Positions 9,000 to 20,461 of a stretch of DNA of 64,000 nt are shown here, one piece after another. Source of the DNA: Tetragonia tetragonoides (taxonomy: Eukaryota > Streptophyta > Magnoliopsida > Caryophyllales > Aizoaceae); assembly GCA_038025085.1 (NCBI GenBank), contig CM076140.1, forward strand, positions 14,652,001 through 14,716,000. Direction: 5' to 3'. The notes beneath the pieces were generated by a model. That model saw only the letters and a program-made list of their open reading frames with translations, was not told the DNA's origin and did not search any database. Position 1 is the first letter of the stretch. Each line of letters opens with the position of its first letter. Position numbers and translations under genes: made by a program.

Positions 9000-11273
9000 A
9001 AAGTACTATCTTTTTTTTTTTTTTTTTTTTTCTGAAAAAGAACACGCCACCCCAAGGGAAGAGAGGGAAAACAAACACATCTTAAATACCCTTTATGGAT
9101 TTTAGCTTCCAGTTTACAACTCAGGAAAATTGAACCCGGCATCTATTCTCCTATTGATTGATAAAAAAAAGTAAAGATCTTGTACCACCAAAACCACTGT
9201 TACAATCAAAGACAGAACCTCTTGTATAAATAATACATTGATGAAGTTATCTATTTTACAAAGAAATTGCAAACAACCAGCAAAAAGTATACATAGAAAA
9301 GCTACCTCAAGAACCAAAACATGGCTAAACTACTATATTACATAAGGTAAGGAAGAAGGTTTCGTGCTATATGTTCAATCTAGCTTTCATGAGATAAGCC
9401 TATCAGATTCGTATTTCACTCTGAGTAGTAAGAACACATGTTGTCAACATTGTGGAATAGCTGCTTCTTTTCCCATACCCAACCGGGGTGATATATGTTG
9501 CAGGTCTGTAGCATATGGAGACCTCTTCCATGTTGTGCATTCCTAGTTTTTAAGCCACTTGAGCAGACCCACCAAGTCTGCTACAGGAGAGCTAGCTTCC
9601 AACCCTTGCCGAACCAGTTACAGTTGCTGTTCAGCCCAGATAGGCTCCAAAAAAAAAGAAAAAAAGACGGGAAAACGTGCAGTTCAACATTAGTCCATGA
9701 CAGAACTCGTAAGCATCTTATATCACTCTTGAGTATTCCCAACCTGTTTGACTATTTCTCTTGTTTAACAATTTCCCCTTCATAGACATCCAAATAAAAT
9801 AAGGGAGAGCATATCTCCTGGCAACTGAATATCAAAATTTACCAACCCCTGTGACAGTGTGATTCATGAAGAGAGCAAAAAAAATACCGGAAACCTCTAA
9901 TTATCTTCAAAATGAATACAAAAAACACGATTCAATCTATACTGGGAAAATTATAGTCAAGTCTAAAAGCAATTGAAGTTTGGCTCTAGAACAAACCATA
10001 TATGCACAGGAAAAAGGTGGAAAACAAAAAGGCCTAATAAACAAATCAACATCCCCGGTTCCACATAAAACATACACAATTCAAGCAATTAGAATCAGAA
10101 AGGGAGACATACAGAGAAATAGAACGAACCCAGTGTCACAACTCAAACCTGTCCACTATTACCAACAGACAAGTCAATGCTACCAAGTATTTTAACTTTG
10201 TGATATCTATTATGCACTATAACACCATCAACATTCTCTTCTTTCCTCCAAATGATAACCCATAGATGAATAAAGTGACACACATAGGTAAACTGCTGTT
10301 AAGAGTAGAGAATTCAAACTTTACTAGACAAAGAGTCACCTTGAAGAGAAACCTCAGAAGGACATCAACAAACCCCCAGTCGTCTTATCTTTTAGTTGTC
10401 TCATCTTTTACACCTCCTCTAGATACTGCAAATAACCAAATACCATGTGCTTTCTCTTTAAACTTAAAGCCACCAAAGCAAGAAAGAAACCAGCATTTGA
10501 TTGCATCTATTGATATTTGATAGTGTAGACATATTTAGCACATGATGTAAGTCACTTATAAGTGCATGATTACGTAAATCAATATTAATTTGAAACACCA
10601 AGTAAATGAACACATCCATGAATTGATATCTCTCATGCTCATCAGCTCATTTTTGAAGCTTTTCTAACTTCTGTTGAATGGGGTGTAATGTAAGCTATAT
10701 GCTCAAAAAAAGCTGGCATTCTAATCCAATCATTAATTAGCAAGCATAACCATTTATCTTGGCCTTAAGCAAATGAAGGTAACTAAATCTTTTTCATAAT
10801 CTACAAAATACATTAGACAATCTGAATGGAGAATATTGTAAATAGCAAAAACAAATTTGACACAATTTGCAAAACTTATGAGTAGACCATGTAAGAAACC
10901 TAAGACAGAGCACTGGTGTTTAGCACAAAATCAAACAGTCTAAGATTCTAAAATACTAATACTCGCATATCAATAATCTATCAGAGACAATGCTTAGGAA
11001 AGAAATTGAAACACCAAATAAACCACCCACAATAATATCACACCCACAAACGAACAAAAAATATCAAGGCGATTAAGTGACTCCTAGTTTGTAAAATCAT
11101 TTTCTGCTAAACAGAAATTACTATAGATTAAAATTAATAGGTAATTTACCAACATACTTTACCCTCAAATCTCAGAAAAAACTATTTATTTACATTCTAT
11201 TCCGAACCATAAACTGAAAGAACTAATTTGAAATTTTGACATAAAATAAATAAACAATTTGATCTGATTACCT
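9000..11273. other. Spacer (inside WAKL locus A), no protein gene recognised
   Basis: Begins with a T run (9011-9031). Frames are short and stop-rich on both strands. Base composition is less AT-skewed than neighbouring spacers, and it may include the body of a non-coding transcript on the minus strand (see 11274-11650), but I cannot define exons. Confidence 0.3.
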
Positions 11274-11650
11274 GGTCAGTCGTAGTAGTAGGCTAGTAGC
11301 AGTTTAGTTGCCTTTGCTGCTCGTCAGTCACAAACCCTCAGACCTAAGAGAAGCGATTGCAAATCAACAAATTAGCACAAAAGTGGGTAATATAGGGGGA
11401 GATTACCGTAATCAAGATAAGCAGCAAGAATAAAATTATCAGAAAATGAATTACCATTTACCACCAATGAAGCCAGTAAAACGTTCGGCGAAATTAAACC
11501 ATCAAGGATGAAACTCAGATCGATGAAAGAGCACGAAGAGAAGAAAGGAGACCAGTTAAGCAAATACTAAGCAGAAGAAAGGAGAGGAAGGGGATGCGAG
11601 AAACAGAGACGGCTATGGAAGTGGAATAGTTGGAGACTTGAATGGGAGAG
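11274..11650 (-). ncRNA. Possible 5' exons of a spliced minus-strand transcript, non-coding here
   Basis: On the minus strand a pyrimidine-rich leader-like segment (about 11650 to 11410) is followed by a donor-like GGTAATC near 11407. After about 65 bp comes a pyrimidine tract with TTAG near 11341, then a short exon ending CCAG before GTAATCAG at 11273. All three frames of the short exon contain stops, so if transcribed it is 5' UTR or lncRNA. No coding exon downstream could be recognised. This is inference from splice-like signals only. Confidence 0.22.
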
Positions 11651-11827
11651 ACGTGAATTAATGGGTGAGGAAAGAGAATTTGTGGGGAAGTGGAGTTGTA
11701 GGCTAGAAGCTTCCGGATTGAGGTTCAAAAGCAGCGGAGTAAGCTGTCAAAAGGGTCTATCAGTCCAGATTCGAGTCAGTCAATCTAATTATTCATGTTT
11801 GAAGTATGTTTGTAAATCAACTTTTAA

Positions 11828-12103
11828 GGTGTGTTCTTTTTCACTTATTCTCACTAAATAAGTAAGGGTGTCACTGATTTATAATGATTGGAAAAGGTCA
11901 TGTCACTTATTTCCACTAATTTATTAAGGTTTTGCCATGGATTCCTACTGATTCAATAAGATCTTGTCATTTATTCTGTGGGAAGACAAGTGTCATTTTC
12001 CACTTATTCTCACTGATTGGGTAATGTCCTTCCACTAATTCCTATTTATTTAGTAAGTTTCTGCCTGATTGGATAGAATCCAATAGGTGGAGAGAAGACA
12101 CCC
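11828..12103. mobile_element. Second MITE-like element with CACTGATT tandem body
   Basis: The left end GGTGTGTTCTTTTTCACTTA is almost identical to that of the element at 8699. The right end, reverse-complemented, reads GGGTGTCTTCTCTCCACCT. The body repeats 'ttccactnattcctactgatt' with 'aaggttttgcc/aatgtcc' spacers, i.e. the complement of the 8699 body unit. No coding capacity. Confidence 0.6.
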
Positions 12104-12124
12104 TTAGTGGGCTTTCAAGATTGA

Positions 12125-12228
12125 ACTCAGTTTTTTCCGGCCGATTTTTCGGGGTTTGGTCCCATTTCATCCCTATTTTAGCAGGTTGGGTTAGATTTCG
12201 GATCGGATCAAATTTTGACAGCTCTACC
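12125..12228. mobile_element. Truncated hAT-type MITE end
   Basis: The terminus 'caaattttgacagctcta' (ending 12228), preceded by 'ggttgggttagatttcggatcggat', matches the right end of the complete hAT element at 34661-35340. No matching left terminus is found upstream, so this is a fragment. Confidence 0.5.
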
Positions 12229-12649
12229 TACAACTAATATAAGGGGTAGAAGGTCAAGGTGTTAAATTCAAATCATTTCACTTACGCTAAAATCAGTGAG
12301 GGTCTATCATAAAACCAATTGGCAATAGGAGGAGTGGTACTTTTCTTTCTCCATCAAATATTCCGATGTGACCTACGAATGACCATCTGGGTCTAGGAAT
12401 GAACTTATGGGATACTGGGGGGCCAATGATTGACTACCACGGGTTCTGATACTATATGAAACTTCCAATAGGCTTGCACAAAGCCCATGATGAGGAGCGC
12501 AACACGATATATAAGTTAAGTGAGATTTCATCCTAAAACTCATTTGACTTATATGTTGATATTTCTCCCGTAGTTAATGTGGGAGTTTAGTTCACACATA
12601 CTTTAAGAGTATGGTTGTACACTTCCGTGTATCTGACACACCCCAATGA

Positions 12650-13020
12650 AGCAAAATCGGTGTAGAAAGTCACAAAGTAAAACATGGACACCTCAAATCA
12701 GGGGTTGTCCATGGCCACCGTACTTCTATTATGGTTTCAGAGTCATTCTTATTACGGTCAATATTGCTGCTGTTTTTACCACTACATGCTGTTATCGATG
12801 GGAGCTTCACAAGACAACTATTTGTTGGGTATCGAGGGAGACTTCCTGCAACTCCGGATTAAATTTCTTTAGGATAGGCACCGATGATGAATGATTACAA
12901 GTAACGGCAAATGACTCGTTCTTGTAACAATTGGCTTTACCAATTCCAAATGGATATGGTATGTTGGTGTCGCCACAACGGCGCTCACAATCATCACCAC
13001 CATTTTTTGTTGCTGCTGCT
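12650..13020 (-). pseudogene. WAKL exon-1 (GUB_WAK galacturonan-binding) fragment, probably locus A
   Basis: The minus strand encodes [17 protein letters not shown], then [12 protein letters not shown], the N-terminal Cys-rich signature of the WAK galacturonan-binding domain. The frame breaks near 12806-12814 (stop TGA) and resumes as KLPSITACSGKN, matching the intact family text VPSVTACG in the locus B exon. Homology ends after TTPDL, where it runs into unrelated sequence. No clean signal peptide is found upstream. It lies about 6 kb upstream of the locus A kinase exon in the same orientation, so I infer it is that gene's exon 1, separated by transposon-filled intron. Confidence 0.75.
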
Positions 13021-13133
13021 AGCTAGGTTGTTTCCATAACCAAAACGGACTTGTAACGAAGAGCATAATTGAGAGAAGAAAAGGGCACGTAGGAGTAAAG
13101 AAACATCTCTAGTTTGAAGCTAAGCGAGTGATG

Positions 13134-13592
13134 TTGAAGTGGGTTTGTATCGCACATGGAAAGATTTAGTGGTCTTGAGCATACATATAATACAAGTGAG
13201 GTTCCAACCAAAAATCAATGGGTAGAGTAACCCACTTCCTTATATGTGTGCTCAAGACCACTAAATCTTTCCATGTGAGACACAAACCCATTTCAAAACC
13301 CCACCTCACGCAAAGACCCATCATGGGCTGAAGCGGTGGACCAATTAAATAAAGCCTACTATGGATCAATCAAACGCTCGTGGACCAATAAGGGGTCATA
13401 TAAAGGCAGGATAAAACCCGCTCTGATACCATAATAAATTTCAACAATTTAGCCTTAACAAGTGAGAATACATATAAGACAAGTAAGGTTCCAACCCAAA
13501 ACCAATTGGTAATGAGTGGAGTAACCCACTTCCTTATATATAGGCTCAAGACTATCAAATCTTTCTATGTGAAATACAAACTCACTTCAACA
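13134..13592 (-). mobile_element. TRIM-like mini LTR element with a fold-back end
   Basis: Two related ~160-bp repeats (13432-13592 and about 13140-13298) flank a ~120-bp interior, all on the minus strand. A tRNA-Met primer-binding site TGGTATCAGAGC lies at 13431-13420 next to the first repeat, and a GGTGGGG purine tract precedes the second. No protein is encoded, as in terminal-repeat retrotransposons in miniature. The distal end of the second repeat is replaced by an inverted copy of the repeat's first ~58 bp (13134-13192 against 13228-13285), forming a hairpin. Confidence 0.6.
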
Positions 13593-13599
13593 AAAACAA

Positions 13600-14249
13600 A
13601 CACAAATTCGTGAGTAGCAATAAATGGCGGTTTCTGAGATGACATGGAAGATGGAACGATTTTGTTTTTGGGTTTTGAATTTAAGTTTTTAACATCTATG
13701 GAGGAAGTTAAACACACATATTCCATTAACTAATGCAGTAAGATAAAAATTTAAATGACTGTTAACAGAGTTTTGACGTCGTTCACATTTAGAGCGTTAT
13801 GGGCGGACGGGTGCAAACTTGAAATTATTATGAAAGGAAAGTAAACTTGGGATTATTAGCAGCGGACATCCCAAACTTTGAATTATTGGCAGCCAATTTT
13901 CCTAATAAATTTGTCAAAATGTTGATGTCGGGTTCCGACCCACACATGAGAGAAAACATATTACCCCTCTATTTTCTTACTCAAGAAGTAATAAAATTTC
14001 ATAAGATAGAATTGGTCTTAATTCCACACCCTCTTGACAAATACAAGAACGTGAAGATATATGCATATATAGTACAGTGTGATGATCCAACAATTAGAGC
14101 AAGTATAAGTTCACAATATCTGAGACATCACATATATACACACTTCACAATATCTGATACAATAATACACTGTCTTTAACTATCAAATGTTCATAACAGT
14201 ATCTTGATGGTTTCTTGATGGATTACTTTGACGTAATACTCTGAATCTC
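13600..14249. other. Spacer, nothing recognised
   Basis: A 110-codon frame at 13847-14179 overlaps a short degenerate repeat ('gggattattagcagcggacatcc / gaattattggcagccaatttt') and has no family features. No gene is called. Confidence 0.5.
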
Positions 14250-15403
14250 TCAAACATTGACTTGATTATTAAGTATCACAGGCGGACTAGATAAATTTTG
14301 GCATCTTAACCCCTCTAGCACCTTTGCAACTTCTTTCATAGTAGGTCTTTCAAGTCCTCGAGGGTTAACACATTGAAATGTGAGGTTGGAAACTATCATA
14401 ATATCCTCCTCTGCACCGCCCCTTAAAACTGTAGGATCCATCCAATATGTTGTACAAGGTGGAATTGTTCATTGAGGAGATAAAATATACCACCAAACTT
14501 GTTTCTTCATCTTCATCCTCTTCCAATGATGATGATCGAATTGGTTTCTGGCCTGTGAGAAGCTCAATAAGAACAACACCAAAACTATAAACATCGCTCT
14601 TTTCTGAGAATTGGCTAGACCAGAAGTATTCAGGATCCAGATAACCTAGTGTTCCTTGCACACAAGTTGTCAAGTGAGTCTGGCCAACATCGACTGCTTT
14701 GGAAATTCCAAAGTCGGAGACTTTAGCTGTATAATCAGAATCCAAAAGTATATTGCTCGACTTTATATCTCTATGATACATAGGTGTTGGACAGTTTGAA
14801 TGGGTATAAGAAATTGCATTGGCAACTTCAGAAGCAATTTTTAGACGCATGTTCCATGTGAGTACAAAGTCGTTAGAATTATGGATATGTTCAGACAGGG
14901 TTCCGTTGGAGATGTATTCGTAAACAACTAGAGGCACCTTTGTCTCTAAGCAGCATCCAAGCAACTTCACTACATGCCTATGTTTTTATTTGTGACAAAA
15001 GAATCACCTCATTATTGATGAATTGCTTCCATTGGCTTTCATCTAGCTCTCTTGATCTCTTAACTGCAGTGACTTGCCCATCTTTTAAGATTCCCTTAAA
15101 TACAGTACCTTGACCCCCTTTCCCAAGAACTCGATCTGTACTAAAGTTGTCTGTAGCTTTCTTTAGTTCTGCAAGTACAAAGATCTTGGTTTTCTCAATT
15201 GCATCTTGGTCCGAACACCTTTGTTCCTCTAATCGTTTCTTCAAGTATTTTGATCTGAGCCTGATCTCCTTTTTTCTCCTTTTGGTTTTACATAGCCAAC
15301 ATACCCAAAATCCAGTGCAAGATAAAACTAGGGTCCCAACAGCTGCATTGCTTAGATATATGAGCATATTAGTAGCCTCTCTGTTTAGAATTCTTGAATA
15401 CAT
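14250..15403 (-). pseudogene. WAKL receptor kinase locus B, transmembrane/kinase exon with two frameshifts
   Basis: From about 15403 the frame encodes a membrane span ([19 protein letters not shown]), basic juxtamembrane residues, [11 protein letters not shown], and the lysine in TAVKRS. After a break it continues with [48 protein letters not shown] and [16 protein letters not shown]. Catalytic residues are intact, but a one-base gain in an A run near 14982-14990 and a 4-base duplication (GGAT) near 14435-14444 each shift the frame. The second moves the C-tail LDPTVLRGG...[15 protein letters not shown] out of frame. The extracellular exon of the same locus is at 20857-21622. Close paralogue of locus A. 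Confidence 0.88.
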
Positions 15404-15778
15404 TTTGATCTTTCTAATTCTAATCTACTCCTATTTATTTACCACCAGACCGATACTAGAATCTCCAATGCGCGCATCTAATCTAATATATTTTATACGA
15501 GAAATCCGTAGCCACTATTCTTTGAGTGTGCACCGGATAAACTCATTGAGGGACATTTAAAGTAATAGATATTATTATTTAATTATCTTGACAGGTTAAC
15601 GATAAATATTTTCGGAGATAAGCCAATTACTTAGGATATTTATAACATTTCGGAACTTTGATCCATCACCATTTTCATTCAAAAATATACTTGTATTTTT
15701 TAAAAAACCAAAATAAAGAATAACTAAGCATTTTAAAAATATAGTGATAAAAGGATATTCCGTACGTAGCACGGTAAC
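15404..15778. other. AT-rich intron or spacer, nothing recognised
   Basis: Lies between the locus B kinase exon and a hAT MITE. A splice acceptor for the kinase exon should lie near 15370-15400; CTAAACAG followed by AGAGG is a candidate. No EGF-like exon was found. Confidence 0.35.
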
Positions 15779-16303
15779 TAGAGCCGGCAAAAGCTCACAC
15801 GACACGATAACACGACACGAACCGGACACGAAATAAACGGGTTAGTGTTGAGATTTTCGACACGAGTAACCCGTTTAGTTTAATGGGTTGGATTAGTGTT
15901 GAGATATTCAACACAAAATTGACACGCTTTGACACGATTATTCAAACATGTCTAGAATTAAGCCACTTAACTAATGATGGTATCAAAAATAAAGTTAAAT
16001 TTATGATATTCATTAGTTTAATTGAGTAATACACCAATGGAAGCTTAAAAGTGATGATTCAAAATTTCTTTCACTATTTTTTATTAGTCTTTTATGTTAT
16101 ATTTTTTATTTTCCGAAAAGAAATTAGACTAAAAAAGTTAAGCGGGTCAACACGAATAACACGATTATTAAGCGGGTTGGGTTAGTGTTGAAGGTTTCCG
16201 ACACGATTAATAAATGGATCAAGTGAGTGTTGGGAGATTTCTGACCCGATTATCTTTGACACGAACACGAATATGACACGACCCGACCTATTTGCCAGCT
16301 CTA
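15779..16303. mobile_element. hAT-type MITE rich in ACACGA/ACCCG motifs
   Basis: Terminal inverted repeats TAGAGCCGGCAAA (left) and TAGAGCTGGCAAA (right, complemented). Flanks are acggtaac (15771-15778) and acgataac (16304-16311), an 8-bp duplication with one mismatch, as expected for hAT. The subterminal regions are full of 'gacacga' and 'gcgggtt' motifs. Non-coding. Confidence 0.82.
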
Positions 16304-16468
16304 ACGATAACTTCCTAATAAATTTAATATTGAATCTAAGCTGCTCTTGTGCTAACTCTTCAGGGCTACTACATGCAGTTTCTTAATTTTATGCGGTAAG
16401 TCATCTAGCCCAAACTCAAAGGCAATATTAATCGTCGAATTTGTCAATCCAACAGATTACATAAGTCT

Positions 16469-16469
<1 letters not shown>

Positions 16470-16500
<31 letters not shown>
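16470..16500. repeat. Poly(T) tract
   Basis: About 31 consecutive T residues, probably the tail (antisense) of an old retroposon, but no recognisable body is attached. Confidence 0.85.
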
Positions 16501-16501
<1 letters not shown>

Positions 16502-16752
16502 ACATAGCAGTTGTTTGCATTGTAGATTTGTAAAGAGGAAGGTCTATAAACTTTACCTATAAAACCGTACAAAAAGACGGCCCTCAAAATATCGTATATT
16601 CTACCGCTGGTACCTTAAAAAGATGGAAGTACAAAAATGTTCAGGTTTTTTGGTTCAAAGTAATTTGTGTGCAGAGAAGCACTGGACCAATATTACCACT
16701 ATCTGAGTATCTGCGACTCTGGATGAGAAACTTGACAATAGAACCCACACAA

Positions 16753-16820
<68 letters not shown>

Positions 16821-16827
16821 TAATAAA
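16753..16827. repeat. (AAT)n microsatellite
   Basis: About 24 AAT units with one CAA interruption. The apparent poly-Asn/poly-Tyr frames across it are artefacts of the repeat. Confidence 0.95.
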
Positions 16828-16828
16828 A

Positions 16829-17172
16829 CTTGTTTAAGACGGTCTTTTTATTACTTTTGGTGAGACGAGGGTCACTTTTTAGTGAAATGAGGGTCACGAA
16901 TGATAATAAATGACCCCTACATTGCTAAATAGTGATCCCATATTTTTGTGAGTTGGTCTCACACAATACTTAATTACTCTAATAATAATAATAATAATAT
17001 AAATATAAATATAAATATAACAGTAAGTCTTGTGTGAAACCAACTCACAGAAAATTGGGGTTACTTTTTAGAATTGTAGGGGTCACTTATAGTGAGTAAT
17101 GACCATTGTTTCATTAAAAAGTGACCCCTGTTTTACCAAAAGTTATGAAAAGACTGCCTTATAGATGTTTTT
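16829..17172. mobile_element. Inverted pair of ~145-bp MITE copies
   Basis: The segment about 16829-16970 (acttgtttaagacggtc ... gtgagttggtctcacaca) is repeated in inverse orientation at about 17025-17172 (cttgtgtgaaaccaactcac ... agttatgaaaagactgcc). A short ATA/AAT-rich spacer lies between. Shared internal wording includes 'gggtcactttttagtgaaa' and 'tgacccctac'. A third, more diverged copy is at 17470-17630. No coding capacity. Confidence 0.65.
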
Positions 17173-17269
17173 GTGTAAATATAAATAGAAATATTAATAT
17201 TAATAATCAATTAAAAATTTACAATTATAACTTCAAGTATAACTTCTAATAATTCAAAAAAATTAAATA

Positions 17270-17300
17270 CTAGGAATCATGTCCGTGTGATGCACAAATT
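17270..17300 (-). mobile_element. Possible Helitron 3' terminus
   Basis: The minus strand reads GTGCATCACACGGAC, 7 bases, then CTAGT: the same hairpin-plus-CTAGT layout as at 8353-8379. Only the terminus is recognisable. Confidence 0.3.
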
Positions 17301-17469
17301 AAATTCTGTCTACTAGTTATGAATCGCACGGCTTCATGTTAATACACTCACATTTAATATTTAATATACTATATATACTTTAAACTATTGTTTCATTTGC
17401 TTATTAGAATTTTTTTTTTATAAATAGACTAATAAAATAACATTTCCACGTCAATATATAAGTAATACA

Positions 17470-17630
17470 GTAACTTGTCTGAGACCAATTCACAATAAAA
17501 TGGATCACAATTTAGAAATATAGGGGTTACTTATTATGAGCCGTGGCCCTTATTTTGCAAGAAAAAGTGACCATCGACTCACCAAAAGTTACAATAAGAC
17601 TGTTTCAAACAAGTTCTGGTGAACTTTTAT
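17470..17630. mobile_element. Third copy of the 'aagacggtc' MITE
   Basis: Reads 'acttgtctgagaccaattcac', then 'ataggggttacttatt', then 'caccaaaagttacaataag' and 'gtttcaaacaagtt', matching the second arm at 17025-17172 in the same orientation with more divergence. Confidence 0.5.
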
Positions 17631-17804
17631 TAGTATAAATAAATATCAATTATATAAATACACCCAAATTTTAAATTCTATCCATAACAACATAATGGTG
17701 AACTTCCCAATTATGAGTAAGTACTAATCTATAAAACTTGACCACCTTTAATTAATGAGTTCTTGTATGTTAGTATAAGTCTAATACTAATACTTTTATA
17801 CATA

Positions 17805-17925
17805 ACTGGGTTAACTTTTATACAGGATAGGGTTAACTTTTGTACATAACATGCCAGGTTAACTATTATACATATATACAGGGTTTACTTTAATACACCA
17901 ACAGGGTTAACTTTTATAATGATGA
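17805..17925. repeat. Degenerate ~28-bp tandem repeat 'gggttaacttttatac'
   Basis: Five imperfect units each containing (a)gggttaacttttataca, separated by short variable spacers. No coding frame. Confidence 0.7.
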
Positions 17926-18065
17926 GCTTGCCCCTGTCTTTTGCATTAATTCCGAGCGTGTCTCATCAGGATTTGAAATGAACCTGGGCCTTTGATTTAC
18001 TCAATCCAACGGCCACGATTGGTTCTCACAGTTCTCATATAACAAGTAGTTCTCATTTGATCCTG

Positions 18066-18070
<5 letters not shown>

Positions 18071-18124
<54 letters not shown>
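18071..18124. repeat. (AT)n microsatellite
   Basis: About 27 AT units following 'ctgatttt'. Confidence 0.95.
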
Positions 18125-18126
<2 letters not shown>

Positions 18127-18513
18127 TCCTTGCATTACCCAGCCTTCTTGGACCACCATAGCAGTATTGTTTTTGTTGTTCTTTTATTATTATTAATTTT
18201 AAATATTATTTTTTAAAATTTATTTACGAAATTAACACCATACACAATCTTACGTAAATGCATATTATTCTGAAGTACTTTTCGATGAGAATAATATATG
18301 ATAGTGTAAATATTATTATGTTCGAAGATGTGTAGAATATATAGTCATATTCGTGTTTGAATATTAAACAACGGTAAAGTTATAACAACAATAAACTAAC
18401 TATTTAATTTCAATCATCCAATTTTTCTTTTTTTCCGAAAAAAAATACTTTGCTTAAATGACGATCTTAAATGGCAAGCTCCATGCTCCTGATCGAAAAA
18501 TACCAATTTTGGG

Positions 18514-18648
18514 CTATATTTGGGGTAATCTTATAAGTTGTGGGTTCAGGAGCTTAATTTTTGAAGCTTGTGAAAGTAGCATCTAAAAAGAATTATTAGA
18601 CCCACAACTTATTATAAGCTACTTCAAGATCTTCCCAAACACACTCTA
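18514..18648. mobile_element. Small fold-back MITE
   Basis: Inverted repeats: left 'tttggggtaatcttataag' with 'ttgtgggt', right 'acccacaacttattataag' with 'atcttcccaaacaca'. About 135 bp, non-coding. Family uncertain. Confidence 0.55.
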
Positions 18649-18764
18649 TGTGTAGACATTAGATTAGATTTGTTGCTGATGATATAGTGTTTGCTCAAGT
18701 AGTGGGCAACTAAATTTCACCTGGGTGACACTGGATGATGAAAGTTTACTCTCGATTAATTTTT

Positions 18765-18825
18765 AGAGGCAAAATGACGACGTTTACTGTGTAACATGAT
18801 AATATGAGTAAATGTCGTCGTTTTG
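18765..18825. repeat. Inverted repeat centred on aaaatgacgacgtttact
   Basis: 'caaaatgacgacgtttactg' pairs with 'gagtaaatgtcgtcgttttg' across a short loop, giving an 18-20 bp near-perfect stem. Probably a miniature fold-back element. Confidence 0.5.
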
Positions 18826-19110
18826 TCCAAAATAAATAAGATTATATATTTACTTAGTTAATGTATATTGGTAGGTAAGAATTACGAACCTAAAATAAAT
18901 AATAAAAAAGAAGAGTTTGATTCCCTATCATCTATCATCATCATTAGACCAAATAACAAGAAAGGGAACAAAGGAATGAGATTCTTTTCCAGAGTTGAAC
19001 CAAACAAAATGAGTATCCTATCCCTTTTATTTCCCCTTAATTAGGTTTCTTGATTCCTTTTTCTTTCTTTTATGAGAACCAAATACCCCCTTCATTTTTT
19101 TTTATGTATA

Positions 19111-19458
19111 GGTCCTGTTTGGCAATTGGCTGGTGACATTAGTTGTTGGCTGATGGCTGGTGGCTGGTATTGTTAGCTGATTTGACCAGCTGGTAACATT
19201 GGATGTATGGAAATAGATGTTTGGTAACATTGGCTGGTAACATTAGTTGGTTATATGTGAAATGACCTATAAGGACAATCATATGATTGAGGAATTTGAT
19301 GGCATAGAAGTAAATAATTGCAAGTCTTGGACTATTATGTCATTAGACTACATTAATGCCATCAGCCAATACCCATAAGCCAACCTCCTTGGCTTTTCAA
19401 AAGTTGGCTTGTGGGAACCTAAAAGTCAATCTCACAAGCTAACATCCAAACACCCCCA
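19111..19458. mobile_element. MITE with subterminal 'ggctggt' repeats
   Basis: The left end GGTCCTGTTTGGCAATTGGC and the complemented right end GGGGGTGTTTGGATGTTAGC are inverted repeats. The first 130 bp contain repeated 'ggctggt(a/g)acatt'. No coding capacity. hAT or PIF/Harbinger class; the target duplication is unclear. Confidence 0.55.
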
Positions 19459-19713
19459 TAGCCAACCTATAATAACCCATGAGTGATATTTATTGTTAAG
19501 TCAATAAACATTATTATCATCAGGTCCAATATCAAAAAGCTAACTCTTTTATATTTTCATATATGACTGAAAATTTGTTTGGTTAATTGTAACAAGTCTT
19601 GTAACAAGAATGTGATGTGGGAGGGGAGTGGGGTTTGTTTTCCTCTTTTTGCATAAAATCATTTTTTTGACCAAACATCATTTTTCAAAGAAAAACTACT
19701 GTTCTATTTTTAA

Positions 19714-19840
19714 GGGCATGTTTTTTTTAACTGGTTTCCAATTTTGTCCAGTTTTGCCCAGTTACAAAATTCAGTTTTGCCTATTTTGACCCAATTTTGC
19801 CCAGTTTTATCCAGTTTCGCCCAGTTTTAATATTAATGAT

Positions 19841-19936
<96 letters not shown>

Positions 19937-20155
19937 TAATAATAATAATTAATAATAATAATAATTAATATAATAATAATAATAATTAATAATATAATAA
20001 TAATTGTGTATTAATAATTATAATAAAAATAAAATAATAATTATTTTTATTATTGATTTTATCATTATTATTATTATTATGATTATTATTATTGTTGTTG
20101 TTAGTATAATTATTAAATAATAATAATAGTAATATTATTATTATTATTGTTATTG

Positions 20156-20211
<56 letters not shown>

Positions 20212-20416
20212 TTTTTTATTATTTATTATTTATTATTATTATTATTATTACTATTATTATTATTATTATTATTGATATTATTATTACTATAATAATACTA
20301 ATAATAGTAGAAATAATACTAATAATAATAATAAAATAAAATTATTTATTAATAAAATAATAATAATAATAATAGTATTATTATTATTATTAATATTATT
20401 GATATTATTATTATTG

Positions 20417-20461
<45 letters not shown>

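Noticed and set aside
13847..14179. 110-codon plus-strand frame
   Set aside because: It begins in a short repeated phrase and has no recognisable domain or conserved start context.
16655..16897. Poly-Tyr / poly-Asn frames
   Set aside because: Translation of the (AAT)n microsatellite.
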